A stretch of 64,000 nucleotides of DNA from Peteryoungia rhizophila (GCF_004912145.1 NZ_STGT01000002.1:62001-126000), one strand, 5' to 3'. Shown: positions 24,389-33,056, numbered from the stretch's first letter. Made by a program: numbers and translations. The notes: generated by a model from the letters alone, not told the origin.

Positions 24389-25498
24389 GTGGCAGGACTG
24401 AACTACGGGATCATCGGTTGCGGCATGATGGGGCAGGAGCATCTGCGCAACATTGCCCTTCTGCAGGGCGCATCGGTGGTGGCGATCTTTGAGCCGGATG
24501 CCGGCATGAGGGCGCTGTCGGCAGAAGCGGTTCCGACGGCAGATATGGTGAATTCCATTGAAGAACTGCTTGCCGTCGAGGCGGTGAACTGCCTGCTGAT
24601 CGCGAGCCCTAACTTCGTCCATCTCGACCAGTTGGAGAAAATTGCCGCGATCCGAGCGCTGCCGGTTCTGGTCGAAAAGCCGCTCTTCACCGATCCGGCC
24701 GATGCGCCGCGTCTCGCCGCATTGCGCGCCGCCTATCCGGCGCCGATCTGGGTGGCGATGGAATATCGCTACATGCCACCCGTGGCACGAATGATCGAGC
24801 AAGCGGAGGAGGCAACCGGCGGCATCCGCATGCTGACCATCCGCGAGCATCGGTTCCCCTTTCTCGAGAAGGTCGGCGACTGGAACCGCTTCAACCGCAA
24901 TACCGGCGGCACGCTGGTCGAGAAATGCTGCCATTTCTTCGATCTGATGCGGCACATCCTGAAATCCGATCCGGTGCGCGTCATGGCGTCCGGCGGCCAG
25001 TCTGTGAACCATCTCGATGAGGTCTATGACGGCAAGCCTTCCGATGTTTGGGACAATGCCTATGTCATCGTCGACTTCGCGTCGGGCGCGCGGGCCATGC
25101 TGGAGCTCTGCATGTTCGCGGAAGGCGCTCGGTATCAGGAAGAGATTTCAGCGGTCGGACCGAAGGGCAAGATCGAGTGCCTTGTTCCCGGCCCAGGTCG
25201 CTTCTGGCCGGAGCATCTCGGCGAGCCGCCGGTTGCGCAGGTCATCGTCTCGCCACGTGACCCCAAGGGGCCGCGTGTGGTGGAAATCCCTGTTGATCCG
25301 CAATTGCTGGAGGCTGGTGACCATAATGGCTCGACTTTTTACCAGCACCAGCGCTTCCAGAAGGCGGTGCAGGGCGAGCGTCCGGTGGAAGTTGGTCTCG
25401 ACGATGGCTGGTGGGCCGTGTCGATGGGGCTTGCGGCGCAACAATCGGCACAGACAGGTCAAGCGGTGACCTTCCCGCTTTCATTCTCTCCTGGCTGA
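24389..25498 (+). CDS. Gfo/Idh/MocA-family protein; possible NAD-dependent glycosidase of the sulfonate locus
   Basis: This 369-aa protein has an N-terminal Rossmann fold (YGIIGCGMMGQEHL), the EKP motif at 96-98 (VLVEKPLF) and the C-terminal substrate domain with NTGGTLVEKCCHFFDLMR. The start is a GTG after CCAGGAGGAAAG. It could be an ordinary sugar dehydrogenase. However, NAD-dependent sulfoquinovosidases (GH188) belong to this fold, and this gene faces an SmoC-SmoB-SmoA-like operon with no GH31 sulfoquinovosidase in sight, so that role is attractive. Sequence inspection alone cannot separate the two options. Confidence 0.82.
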   Translation: MAGLNYGIIGCGMMGQEHLRNIALLQGASVVAIFEPDAGMRALSAEAVPTADMVNSIEELLAVEAVNCLLIASPNFVHLDQLEKIAAIRALPVLVEKPLFTDPADAPRLAALRAAYPAPIWVAMEYRYMPPVARMIEQAEEATGGIRMLTIREHRFPFLEKVGDWNRFNRNTGGTLVEKCCHFFDLMRHILKSDPVRVMASGGQSVNHLDEVYDGKPSDVWDNAYVIVDFASGARAMLELCMFAEGARYQEEISAVGPKGKIECLVPGPGRFWPEHLGEPPVAQVIVSPRDPKGPRVVEIPVDPQLLEAGDHNGSTFYQHQRFQKAVQGERPVEVGLDDGWWAVSMGLAAQQSAQTGQAVTFPLSFSPG

Positions 25499-25600
25499 AT
25501 GGAGCGTTGATGCTCCTCTGTTTTGGGGTGCTCTCCAGGGTTGAACCATTCGGCGCCAGCGGCGTTTGCTTACCTCGTATCAATCGAGGGAGACGCAGCG

Positions 25601-27379
25601 GTGACAGAGTATTTGTTTGGGCCCTTGATCGAAAATGATGGTGTCCTGTTTCGCTTATGGGCACCGCAGATCGACAGGGTTTTCATCGAATGCGATGGCG
25701 CCTCGCCGCAGGAGATGGAGCTGCGAGGGTCTGGCTGGTTCCAGCTGAAGGTACCAGGTGCTGCATGTGGGACACGCTATCGCTTCCACTTGCCGGGCGG
25801 ATTGACCGTTCCTGATCCCGCCAGCCGTCATCAGCCGGACGACGTGTTCGGTCCAAGTGAGGTCGTCGATCTGGGCGACCTCTGGGCAAGGGATTCCGTC
25901 TGGCGCGGGAGGCTGTGGCACGAAACGGTGCTCTACGAACTGCATGTCGGAGCGTTTACGGAGGAGGGGACTTTTCGCGCGGCCATCGATCGGCTCGATC
26001 ATCTGTCCAAGCTCGGCGTCACAGCGATCCAGCTGATGCCCATTGCCGATTTTCCGGGGCGGTGGAACTGGGGTTATGACGGCGTGCTTCCCTATGCGCC
26101 GGATAGCCGCTATGGGCGACCGCAGGATCTGTACGAACTCGTCGAGGCAGCGCACAGGCGAGGGATCTCGGTCTTCCTCGATGTTGTCTATAACCATTTC
26201 GGACCATCGGGTAATTTCCTGCCCGCCTATGCGCCGCTCTTCACGCCGCATCACCAGACTGCTTGGGGTGACGGGATCAATTTCGACGACGCAAAGAATG
26301 GTCCGATCCGCGAATTCCTGCTGCAAAATTCGCTTTACTGGATCGAGCACTTTCATATCGACGGACTTCGTTTCGACGCGGTGCATGCAATCCGCGACGA
26401 CAGCGCCCGCCATTTTCTCGAAGAACTCGCAATCCGCATCCGGCGAAAATTCCCGGATCGCCATGTGCATCTGATCGTCGAAAACGAGGAGAATGATCCT
26501 GGGCTCTTGTCACGGGACGCGGTCGCCCGCGCGTCCTTGTTCGACGCCCAATGGAACGACGACGTGCATCATGCGCTGCATGTCGCGACAACAGGTGAAA
26601 CATTCGGCTACTATGGCGACTATGCGGAGGCCATCGAGGCCCTGGCGAAGGCACTCGCCGAGGGTTTTGTATACCAGGGTGAGGTCATGCCCTATCGCGG
26701 CGAACGACGCGGTGCTCCAAGCGGCCACCTTCCACCCACAGCCTTCGTTTCCTTTCTGCACAATCACGATCATGTCGGCAATCGTGCCGCCGGAGATCGG
26801 GTGATGGCAACCTTGCCGGAGCCTGCGCTCGCCTTCGCCGTCTCGTTGATGCTGCTCTCCCCACAGGTGCCCATGTTGTTCATGGGGGAAGAATGGTGTT
26901 CGAAGCGGCCATTCCCATACTTCTGTGACTTCGATGAAGATTTGAATGCTGCGGTCCGCGAAGGTCGCAGGGACGAGCTTTGCCAACTGCCGGGCTTCGA
27001 CGGGGAACATGTTCTCGACCCGACTGCCGAGGAGACCTTCCGCTCTGCAGTGCTCGACTGGGAGGCCACATCATCCGAGCCTGGATCTGTCTGGGTCGAG
27101 CGTTACAGGCAGATGATCGCCTTACGGCGCGAACGTGTTGTTCCCCTGGTTTCGATGATGTCGAAAGGTGGGCATTACAAGGTGAGAGATGGTGTCTTGC
27201 GTGTCGAGTGGCCGCTCGACGATGGGCGGGTCTATCTACTCGTCGCCAATCCGTCAGACCGCTACATTCCCACGCAGATGCAAGCGGATATCACCGATGT
27301 CCTCTACGCCCTCGGCGAACATCGTCCGGACGGGGTGGGGGCATGGTCGCTGGTCTTCGGCATTTCGGCCGGGCGCTGA
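25601..27379 (+). CDS. treZ: Malto-oligosyltrehalose trehalohydrolase
   Basis: This GH13 enzyme of 592 aa releases trehalose from maltooligosyl-trehalose. An N-terminal E-set domain (VLFRLWAPQIDRVFIEC) precedes the (beta/alpha)8 barrel. Catalytic positions are the nucleophile D259 in GLRFDAVHAI, acid/base E294 in LIVENEEN, and the transition-state Asp in FLHNHDHVGNR. GEEW is followed by the TreZ-typical PFPYFCDF. The start is a GTG preceded by GAGGGAGA. The usual partner treY is absent from this window, and the gene stands alone between the sulfonate locus and the photosynthesis cluster. Confidence 0.9.
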   Translation: MTEYLFGPLIENDGVLFRLWAPQIDRVFIECDGASPQEMELRGSGWFQLKVPGAACGTRYRFHLPGGLTVPDPASRHQPDDVFGPSEVVDLGDLWARDSVWRGRLWHETVLYELHVGAFTEEGTFRAAIDRLDHLSKLGVTAIQLMPIADFPGRWNWGYDGVLPYAPDSRYGRPQDLYELVEAAHRRGISVFLDVVYNHFGPSGNFLPAYAPLFTPHHQTAWGDGINFDDAKNGPIREFLLQNSLYWIEHFHIDGLRFDAVHAIRDDSARHFLEELAIRIRRKFPDRHVHLIVENEENDPGLLSRDAVARASLFDAQWNDDVHHALHVATTGETFGYYGDYAEAIEALAKALAEGFVYQGEVMPYRGERRGAPSGHLPPTAFVSFLHNHDHVGNRAAGDRVMATLPEPALAFAVSLMLLSPQVPMLFMGEEWCSKRPFPYFCDFDEDLNAAVREGRRDELCQLPGFDGEHVLDPTAEETFRSAVLDWEATSSEPGSVWVERYRQMIALRRERVVPLVSMMSKGGHYKVRDGVLRVEWPLDDGRVYLLVANPSDRYIPTQMQADITDVLYALGEHRPDGVGAWSLVFGISAGR

Positions 27380-27407
27380 TCGCCTGGCCGACAGAGGCTG
27401 AGGTTTC

Positions 27408-28334
27408 TCAGGCACTCATCCTGTCGGCCAACTGCATGACTTCAAGCGCAGATTTCGCCACCATGTCGGCGCCGATCGCGCCGAAGGCGACGGGGTTCTT
27501 CATTACGGCCGGTCCGCCGACCGCAATCTTCATTCGGCTCAGGGCCCTGTTGGATTGGACCCGACGAATCGCCTCGGCACATTCTTCGACCTCGTCGACG
27601 CGGCCGACCGATATGCCGAGAAGGGCATAGGAAGAATTCGACAGGCGCATGTAGAGACTGTCATCCAGTTCCAGGTCCGCGCCGCCGTCGACGTCCCAAC
27701 CCATGTCGCGGAAACAGGAGGCGACTATCGACACGCCGATCGTATGCATCGCCCCTTGTGTCCGTGCGAGCAGCACGCGCCGCGCCCTCTGTCGGTCTCG
27801 GATGGTCTGGCTGCGGTTCTGGGACAGATGGTTGACGATCATGCCAAGCCTGGTCGATGCAACGGCCACTTGGATGAAATCTGTCTCGTCATCACACCAT
27901 AAGCGCCCGAGTTGCGCGGCCACCGGAGAAAAGAGGTGGATCGCCAGCGTATGCATGGGAATGTCGCTGCGCTGCAGTTCCTCGATCATCTCGCGATGGC
28001 CGCGAGGGTCGGCTTGAACCAGCACCTGGGCCAGAGCTCCGCGATAGGTGATCGCCTTCTCCATTCCCGGAAGTTCCCGAGCCTTCGGGTCTAGTTCCGG
28101 GTACAGGTGGAGGTCGATCTCCGGCGGCACCTTGTCGTCCTGGAGATCAGTCACGAACTCCTTTTGCGCCGCCTCGACAAGTCGAGGAACGGCACCCCTG
28201 ATGGCACTTTCCAGAATCTTTTGCTCAAGGCTGGAAAGCCTCGGATCGCCTGCATTCTGTCCTGCTCTGCCATCATTTTTATAAGGGGGCTGGTCCGTCC
28301 CTTTCGGCGGCCCCCCAAGTCTATCACCCGCCAT
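27408..28334 (-). CDS. AerR/PpaA-like cobalamin-binding-domain regulator (second copy)
   Basis: This 308-aa protein is built like the CrtJ/PpsR antirepressor AerR/PpaA: a variable N-terminus, a helical bundle with LGRLWCDDETDFIQVAVAST (W146), then a B12-binding-like Rossmann domain with H197-x2-G200 (GAMHTIGVSIVA). It differs clearly from the ppaA encoded beside ppsR. It lies downstream of dxs on the same strand at the cluster's left border, so it is probably a light/redox regulator. I start at the ATG with GGGAGGGTGAC; an in-frame ATG 13 codons upstream (28373) has a poor ribosome site. Chromophore binding is inferred from the fold. Confidence 0.78.
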   Translation of the reverse strand: MAGDRLGGPPKGTDQPPYKNDGRAGQNAGDPRLSSLEQKILESAIRGAVPRLVEAAQKEFVTDLQDDKVPPEIDLHLYPELDPKARELPGMEKAITYRGALAQVLVQADPRGHREMIEELQRSDIPMHTLAIHLFSPVAAQLGRLWCDDETDFIQVAVASTRLGMIVNHLSQNRSQTIRDRQRARRVLLARTQGAMHTIGVSIVASCFRDMGWDVDGGADLELDDSLYMRLSNSSYALLGISVGRVDEVEECAEAIRRVQSNRALSRMKIAVGGPAVMKNPVAFGAIGADMVAKSALEVMQLADRMSA

Positions 28335-28455
28335 GTCACCCTCCCGGTCATCGGCTTGGGCGGTTTCGCTCATCCCGATGGGATACTACTCCATTCTTTC
28401 GTCACCGCAAACTTCTCGTAGTCGAATACGATTGTCGGCGTCCTACGGTTTTGCT

Positions 28456-30345
28456 TCAGCGATCCTCCGCGCGGTGGAGGCGCGTTGTCAGTTCCTGCTG
28501 GCCGGCTCTTCCCGATCGGCGAATGTCGCCATGAACGCGGCTCGAAGCGATGCCATTGCGGGCCGCAGCCGCGATATGCCGTGCTGTCAGTTTCGCTTCC
28601 TCGTACATGTCGTCGGAACTTGCCTGTGCGATGAAGGTGTCGGGCAATGTCAATGTTCGCACGGCGCAGCGTCCGTCCAGCATGCCGCGATTGGCGAGAT
28701 GATGCAGGACAAGTGCCCCGAAGCCGCCCGTAGCGCCTTCCTCGACGGTGACGAGCATGGCGTGATTGTCGACCAGATCGGCAATCAGGGCCGTGTCCAG
28801 TGGTTTAGCAAAACGCGCGTCGACAACGGTAACCGAAATGCCCTCGAGAGCGAGCAGGCGTCGTGCCTTCAGACAGTCTGCGAGCCGCGTGCCGAATGAA
28901 AGCAGGGCAACCTGCGTTCCTAGTTCGATGATGCGGCCTCGGCCGATCGGCAGCATCTCTCCCTTCGCGGGCATGGTGACGCCCGTGCCTTCGCCGCGTG
29001 GATAACGAAAGGCGATGGGACCCTCGTCGTGCCCGGCGGCTGTCGCGACCATGTGGACCAGTTCCGCCTCGTCGCTCGCGGCCATCACGGTGAAACCCGG
29101 GAGATGGGCGAGATACATGATATCAAAAGCGCCGGCATGGGTCGGTCCGTCGGCGCCGACCAGTCCGGCGCGGTCTATCGCGAAACGCACCGGAAGCTGT
29201 TGCAGGGCAACGTCATGGATGATCTGGTCGTAGGCGCGCTGCAGGAAGGTCGAATAGATCGCGCAGAAGGGCTTCATGCCACTTGCCGCGAGGCCCGCGG
29301 CAAAGGTCACTGCGTGTTGTTCGGCGATCCCGACATCGAAAGTACGGTCCGGGAAGGCGGCTTCGAACCGGTCGATGCCGGTGCCGGAGGCCATGGCCGC
29401 CGTGATGGCGACGATCCGGTCATCCGCCTTCGCCTCGTTGATCAAGGCATCTGCGAAGACCTTCGTATAGCTCGGCGCCTTGGCGGGCACCTTGACCTGG
29501 ACGCCGGTCGTCACGTCGAAGGGATTGACGCCGTGGTATTTGTCGGCGGCCTGTTCGGCCGGATCATAACCTGCGCCCTTCCGTGTCACCACGTGGAGTA
29601 GAACCGGACCCGTCTTGTTGGTGTGAAGCTCGCGCAGCAGAGGGATTAGGGCGTCGAGATCGTGGCCATCCACCGGGCCACGATAGTCGAACCCGAAATT
29701 CTGAAAGAGGTTGCCAGCGAGGGTTTGCGCCCTGTCCCTGATTGCCGCGAGATGACCGGGCAGCGCGCCTGTGGACGCTGAGATCGACATGTCGTTGTCA
29801 TTCAGGATCACGATCAGGCGACGACCCGACTTTCCGGCATTATTCATCGCCTCGAAGGCCATACCCGCAGACATGGCGCCGTCGCCTATGATGCAGACGA
29901 CATGGCCGTCCTCGCCCTTCAGGTCGCGTGCCGTGGCAAATCCGAGGCCGGCTGAAATGGATGTGGAGGAATGAGCGGCCCCGAAGGGATCGAATGCACT
30001 TTCCATGCGGCGCGTGAAACCGGAAAGGCCGTTCCGTTTTCTGAGGCTCCGCATCCTGTCGCGTCGTCCCGTAAGGATCTTGTGGGGATAACACTGGTGG
30101 CTCACATCCCAGATGATCGTGTCTCTCGGGGCGTCGAAGACCGCGTGAAGTGCGACGGTCAATTCGATGACGCCGAGGCTGGATCCGAGATGGCCGCCTG
30201 TTTCGGAGACAATCCTGAGGGTTTCCCCCCTCAACTCCCGCGCCAGATGACAGAGCTCGTCTTGGCCCATGCGCTTCAAATCGTCCGGTGATTTCACCTG
30301 GTCGAGCAAAGGGGTGGCGACGTCATTCGCACAAGACAAACCCAC
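28456..30345 (-). CDS. dxs: 1-deoxy-D-xylulose-5-phosphate synthase
   Basis: This 629-aa thiamine-diphosphate enzyme condenses pyruvate and glyceraldehyde 3-phosphate, the entry step of the MEP isoprenoid pathway. Visible are the early [12 protein letters not shown] segment, the ThDP motif [18 protein letters not shown], and the transketolase-like second domain with [15 protein letters not shown] and [10 protein letters not shown]. The start is a GTG with GGGAGGAGAG upstream. As part of the photosynthesis cluster it probably supplies carotenoid and phytyl precursors under phototrophic control; a PpsR-type motif lies 130 bp upstream. A second housekeeping dxs is likely elsewhere but not seen. 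Confidence 0.93.
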   Translation of the reverse strand: MGLSCANDVATPLLDQVKSPDDLKRMGQDELCHLARELRGETLRIVSETGGHLGSSLGVIELTVALHAVFDAPRDTIIWDVSHQCYPHKILTGRRDRMRSLRKRNGLSGFTRRMESAFDPFGAAHSSTSISAGLGFATARDLKGEDGHVVCIIGDGAMSAGMAFEAMNNAGKSGRRLIVILNDNDMSISASTGALPGHLAAIRDRAQTLAGNLFQNFGFDYRGPVDGHDLDALIPLLRELHTNKTGPVLLHVVTRKGAGYDPAEQAADKYHGVNPFDVTTGVQVKVPAKAPSYTKVFADALINEAKADDRIVAITAAMASGTGIDRFEAAFPDRTFDVGIAEQHAVTFAAGLAASGMKPFCAIYSTFLQRAYDQIIHDVALQQLPVRFAIDRAGLVGADGPTHAGAFDIMYLAHLPGFTVMAASDEAELVHMVATAAGHDEGPIAFRYPRGEGTGVTMPAKGEMLPIGRGRIIELGTQVALLSFGTRLADCLKARRLLALEGISVTVVDARFAKPLDTALIADLVDNHAMLVTVEEGATGGFGALVLHHLANRGMLDGRCAVRTLTLPDTFIAQASSDDMYEEAKLTARHIAAAARNGIASSRVHGDIRRSGRAGQQELTTRLHRAEDR

Positions 30346-30443
30346 TGCGCTCTCCTCCCACGCATGTGGCCAATTCTTCTAGACGTGGTGCTGACGAGGC
30401 TGCCGATATGGCAGGAACGGCAACGAATGCCTGAGAATGGTCC

Positions 30444-30457
30444 AATATGCACATATT
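30444..30457. promoter_or_regulatory. AT-rich palindrome upstream of dxs
   Basis: AATATG-CA-CATATT is a perfect 14-bp inverted repeat between the PpsR-type site and the dxs start. It could be an additional regulator site or overlap the promoter; no protein is assigned. Confidence 0.35.
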
Positions 30458-30475
30458 CGGAGAAGACGAGCGATA

Positions 30476-30493
30476 TGTAAACTTTTTTTTACA
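30476..30493. promoter_or_regulatory. PpsR/CrtJ binding motif upstream of dxs
   Basis: TGTAAACTTTTTTTTACA fits TGT-N12-ACA exactly, with the palindrome extended to TGTAA/TTACA. A TTTACA -35-like hexamer lies within it in the dxs direction. The PpsR regulator is encoded in the same cluster. Confidence 0.7.
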
Positions 30494-30506
30494 CATTCGT
30501 CGCGAT

Positions 30507-30534
30507 TTCCGCCGGAATTTTCATCCCGGCGGAA
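30507..30534 (-). terminator. Hairpin after the cytochrome c2 gene
   Basis: TTCCGCCGG and CCGGCGGAA form a perfect 9-bp stem with a 10-base loop, 13 bases past the cytochrome stop. It probably ends or stabilises that transcript before the dxs promoter; no T run follows. Confidence 0.55.
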
Positions 30535-30547
30535 GAAAGCAGACCAA

Positions 30548-30931
30548 TTATTGGGCTGTGCTGAAGGTTTTCAGGTAGGCAATGACGTCGGTGACTTCTT
30601 TCGGATCCTTGAGACCTACGAAAGCCATACGTGTGCCCTTCACGACGCCGCGAGGGTTCGCCAAGTAGGCGGTGAGCTGGGCATCGTCCCACACCTTGCC
30701 AGCGCCAAAATCGGTCATGGCCTTGGAGTATTTGAAGCCTTCCACAATGCCTGGTTGCCTGCCGATCACGCCTTGAAGCGAAGGGCCGATCTTGTTTTTG
30801 TCGCTGTCGACATTGTGACAGGCGGCACACTTCTTGAATACGGTCTCGCCGGCCGCCACGTCCTGGGCGAAGGCGCTAGAAGACAGCAGAAGTGCTGCGG
30901 CGGTGCATGCGGCTGCAATTATCCTCGACAT
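30548..30931 (-). CDS. Cytochrome c2-type monohaem cytochrome
   Basis: This 127-aa periplasmic electron carrier has a Sec signal cleaved after AFA (residue 22), a haem site C35-A-A-C-H39 and an axial Met102 in GTRMAFVG. The size and the K-rich haem-edge segment (DKNKIGPSLQGVIGRQPG) suit a soluble class I c2 that re-reduces the reaction centre or its cytochrome subunit. The ATG follows GGGAGG. It is divergent from tspO, and a TGT-N12-ACA motif sits between them, suggesting shared PpsR control. Respiratory use is equally possible. Confidence 0.88.
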   Translation of the reverse strand: MSRIIAAACTAAALLLSSSAFAQDVAAGETVFKKCAACHNVDSDKNKIGPSLQGVIGRQPGIVEGFKYSKAMTDFGAGKVWDDAQLTAYLANPRGVVKGTRMAFVGLKDPKEVTDVIAYLKTFSTAQ

Positions 30932-30967
30932 GTGTATCCTCCCATGGCATCGCGGATTCAAATCATA

Positions 30968-30985
30968 TGTAATGCTGGCATGACA
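30968..30985. promoter_or_regulatory. PpsR/CrtJ-type motif between cytochrome c2 and tspO
   Basis: TGTAATGCTGGCATGACA has exact TGT-N12-ACA spacing and lies 37 bp before the cytochrome ATG and 80 bp before tspO. The inner bases are less AT-rich than in the other sites, so affinity may be lower. Confidence 0.5.
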
Positions 30986-31064
30986 TTTTTCCATACTCCC
31001 CAATTCGGGGAGGATGGTTTGCCTCGGGTCGCGGTCCCATTTGCGGAACCGTGACGCAGGCCTT

Positions 31065-31550
31065 ATGCGTTTGATTATACGAAAACCAACCCGGAGCCGG
31101 ATCATGGCCGCAGCCATCTTTGTTGTCATCGTGCTTGCAGCCGCATCCAGTGGCGCGATCTTCAAGCCTGGCGCGTGGTATGAAAACTTGCGAAAGCCCG
31201 GCTGGACACCTCCGAACTGGGCCTTCCCGGTCGTCTGGTCAATCCTGTATGTCATGATCGGCTATGCCGGCTGGCTGGTGTGGACCACGGTTGGCTGGTC
31301 GTTGCCGATTGCCTTCTGGGCGCTGCAGATGGTGGTCAATGCTCTGTGGTCATTCTTCTTCTTCGGGCAGCGGCGCATGGGTCTGGCGCTGATCGACGTC
31401 GCGGTCCTGTGGCTGTCGGTTGCTCTGTTCATTCTGACTGCCTGGCCGGTATCGCCAATGGCCTCGCTGCTCTTCGTGCCGTATCTCGCCTGGGTGACCG
31501 CTGCCGCAACGCTCAATTATTCCGTTCGACGTCTCAATCCAGGGGCTTGA
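31065..31550 (+). CDS. tspO: TspO/MBR family tryptophan-rich sensory protein
   Basis: This 161-aa membrane protein has five helices and the family aromatic-rich segments WYENLRKPGWTPPNWAFPVV and NALWSFFFFGQRRMGLAL. In Rhodobacter TspO binds tetrapyrroles in the outer membrane and tunes expression of PpsR-controlled pigment genes. Here it is encoded inside the photosynthesis cluster, divergent from cytochrome c2. Its 3' end overlaps the convergent small membrane gene by 34 bases. The ribosome site is weak (GCAGG); an upstream GTG-type start is less likely. Confidence 0.9.
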   Translation: MRLIIRKPTRSRIMAAAIFVVIVLAAASSGAIFKPGAWYENLRKPGWTPPNWAFPVVWSILYVMIGYAGWLVWTTVGWSLPIAFWALQMVVNALWSFFFFGQRRMGLALIDVAVLWLSVALFILTAWPVSPMASLLFVPYLAWVTAAATLNYSVRRLNPGA

Positions 31551-31819
31551 GTGGCAAGTCTCGCTCGGAGGTCCAGGAGGAAGGCGATCAACGAGACGGC
31601 CAAGAGCGCCGCGAGTACGGGGATCGGGCCCTGGCGTATCGCCACCCCGAAAGCCGCAAGCAAAGCGCTTCCTGAAATGGCGTTGGGAACGAAGCTACGG
31701 AGCATAGCTGCAGGGGTTGGAGACTGCCAAGCGGCCATGATCGTGACTGTCCAGAGAACGAAGATCGCAATCACGCTGATCCAGCCGGACGTGAAGAGTG
31801 CCGTGAACCATGCCGTCAT
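31517..31819 (-). CDS. Small membrane protein downstream of bchP, unrecognised
   Basis: This 100-aa protein has about three hydrophobic segments (GWISVIAIFVLWTVTIMAA, AISGSALLAAFGVAI, VLAALLAVSLIAFLLDL) and a basic tail. Its start overlaps the bchP stop as ATGA, indicating translational coupling and cotranscription with bch2-bchP. I recognise no named family. The location suggests a role in pigment reduction or delivery; no function can be assigned. Confidence 0.7.
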   Translation of the reverse strand: MTAWFTALFTSGWISVIAIFVLWTVTIMAAWQSPTPAAMLRSFVPNAISGSALLAAFGVAIRQGPIPVLAALLAVSLIAFLLDLRARLATQAPGLRRRTE

Positions 31820-33021
31820 CTCTGGCCTGCCGGTATCCCGAAGAGTTGCGCGAGATCCTTGGCGAAGACGCGCAGATGCGCCAGAGGATCGCGTCGGACG
31901 AGCTTTTTGTTGAGGTAGGACTCCCAGGTCAGGCGCTGCACGTCCGGATCGGCGCACATGGCCACGAATTTTTCGCGGAAGCGGTCGTTGCGGTACCATA
32001 CCGTCTGCATGATGCCGAGGATCAAAAATACGCGCCCGTGCGCGCGCATGAAATTTTTGCGAGCCTCGGTGAGTGGCCTGCTGCTGCTTGTAAGCAGCGA
32101 TTGATGCATGGCATCTGCCGATAGTTGGCCGCAGAGCATGGCATAGTAGATGCCCTCGCCCGAAGACGGCGCCACCGTGCCTGCGGCATCGCCGGCGAGA
32201 AGAACATTACGGCCGTTGTCCCAGCGCTTCATCGGCTTCAGCGGCAAGGGGGCCCCTTCGCGCCGGATGACCCGACAATCGGCGAGGCCGGCCGCGTGTT
32301 TGAGCTTTGCGGTCGCTTCGCGGATGTTGTGTCCCTTGACCGCAGTGCCTGTGCCGATGCTGGTATGTCCGCCATGCGGAAAGACCCAGCCGTAAAAGTC
32401 AGGCGAAATCCGGCCGTCATAAACGACATCACACCGATCGGCGCGGAAGACGTCCGGGTCCGCTTCTTCAGGGCTTTCCACGATCTCGTGATAGGCGAAG
32501 ACATAGGGCGGCTTTCGGGAGGCTGGAAACATCAGCCTTCGAACGGCAGAATTGGCACCATCTGCGCCGATCACACGGCGTGCAGTGACATGGATAGCCG
32601 CACGATCCGCCTCGGCTGCGGTTGGTGTCAAGGTGAGTTCGAGCGCGTCGTTCGCTCCTTCGCTGATCGCCTCCAGCTTTGCGGTCAAACGGTCAGCGCC
32701 GGCTTCGGCGGCGCGCCGGCGCAAATAGGGGTCGAAGGTGGCGCGGTCGACCATGCCGACATAGCCGATATCGCCGATCGTCATGTCGACTGTTCGCCCG
32801 GAGGGGGCGATGATGCGAGCAGCATTCGCCCGCGCCACAATTTGCGAATCGGGAATTGCGAAATCTGCAAGGGCCCGCGATGGGATGGCGCCGCCGCAGG
32901 GCTTGATGCGGTTGTCGGGGTCGATCAGAACGACACTATGGCCCATCTCGGCCAATCTCTCGGCTGCCATGGCCCCACAGGGGCCTCCGCCGATGACGGC
33001 GACATCATAGAACTTGCGCAT
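31816..33021 (-). CDS. bchP: Geranylgeranyl diphosphate/bacteriochlorophyllide reductase
   Basis: This 401-aa FAD enzyme reduces the geranylgeranyl tail to phytyl. The FAD motif VIGGGPCGAMAAERLAE is at the N-terminus, RVIGADGANSAVRR follows, and the family signature is NVLLAGDAAGTVAPSSGEG. I start at the ATG with CGGAGA six bases upstream; a second ATG 13 codons earlier overlaps the bch2 stop (ATGA) but has a cramped ribosome site. It follows bchG and bch2, the conserved bchG-bch2-bchP order of purple bacteria. Confidence 0.93.
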   Translation of the reverse strand: MRKFYDVAVIGGGPCGAMAAERLAEMGHSVVLIDPDNRIKPCGGAIPSRALADFAIPDSQIVARANAARIIAPSGRTVDMTIGDIGYVGMVDRATFDPYLRRRAAEAGADRLTAKLEAISEGANDALELTLTPTAAEADRAAIHVTARRVIGADGANSAVRRLMFPASRKPPYVFAYHEIVESPEEADPDVFRADRCDVVYDGRISPDFYGWVFPHGGHTSIGTGTAVKGHNIREATAKLKHAAGLADCRVIRREGAPLPLKPMKRWDNGRNVLLAGDAAGTVAPSSGEGIYYAMLCGQLSADAMHQSLLTSSSRPLTEARKNFMRAHGRVFLILGIMQTVWYRNDRFREKFVAMCADPDVQRLTWESYLNKKLVRRDPLAHLRVFAKDLAQLFGIPAGQR

Positions 33022-33056
33022 GCGCGTCTCCGTGCCGGCAGCGCCGGCGCCAGGGT

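Noticed and set aside
27379..28455. Mobile-element or tRNA border of the photosynthesis cluster
   Set aside because: I looked for integrase, transposase, tRNA-like or direct-repeat ends near the left border and saw none, so an island call is not supported.
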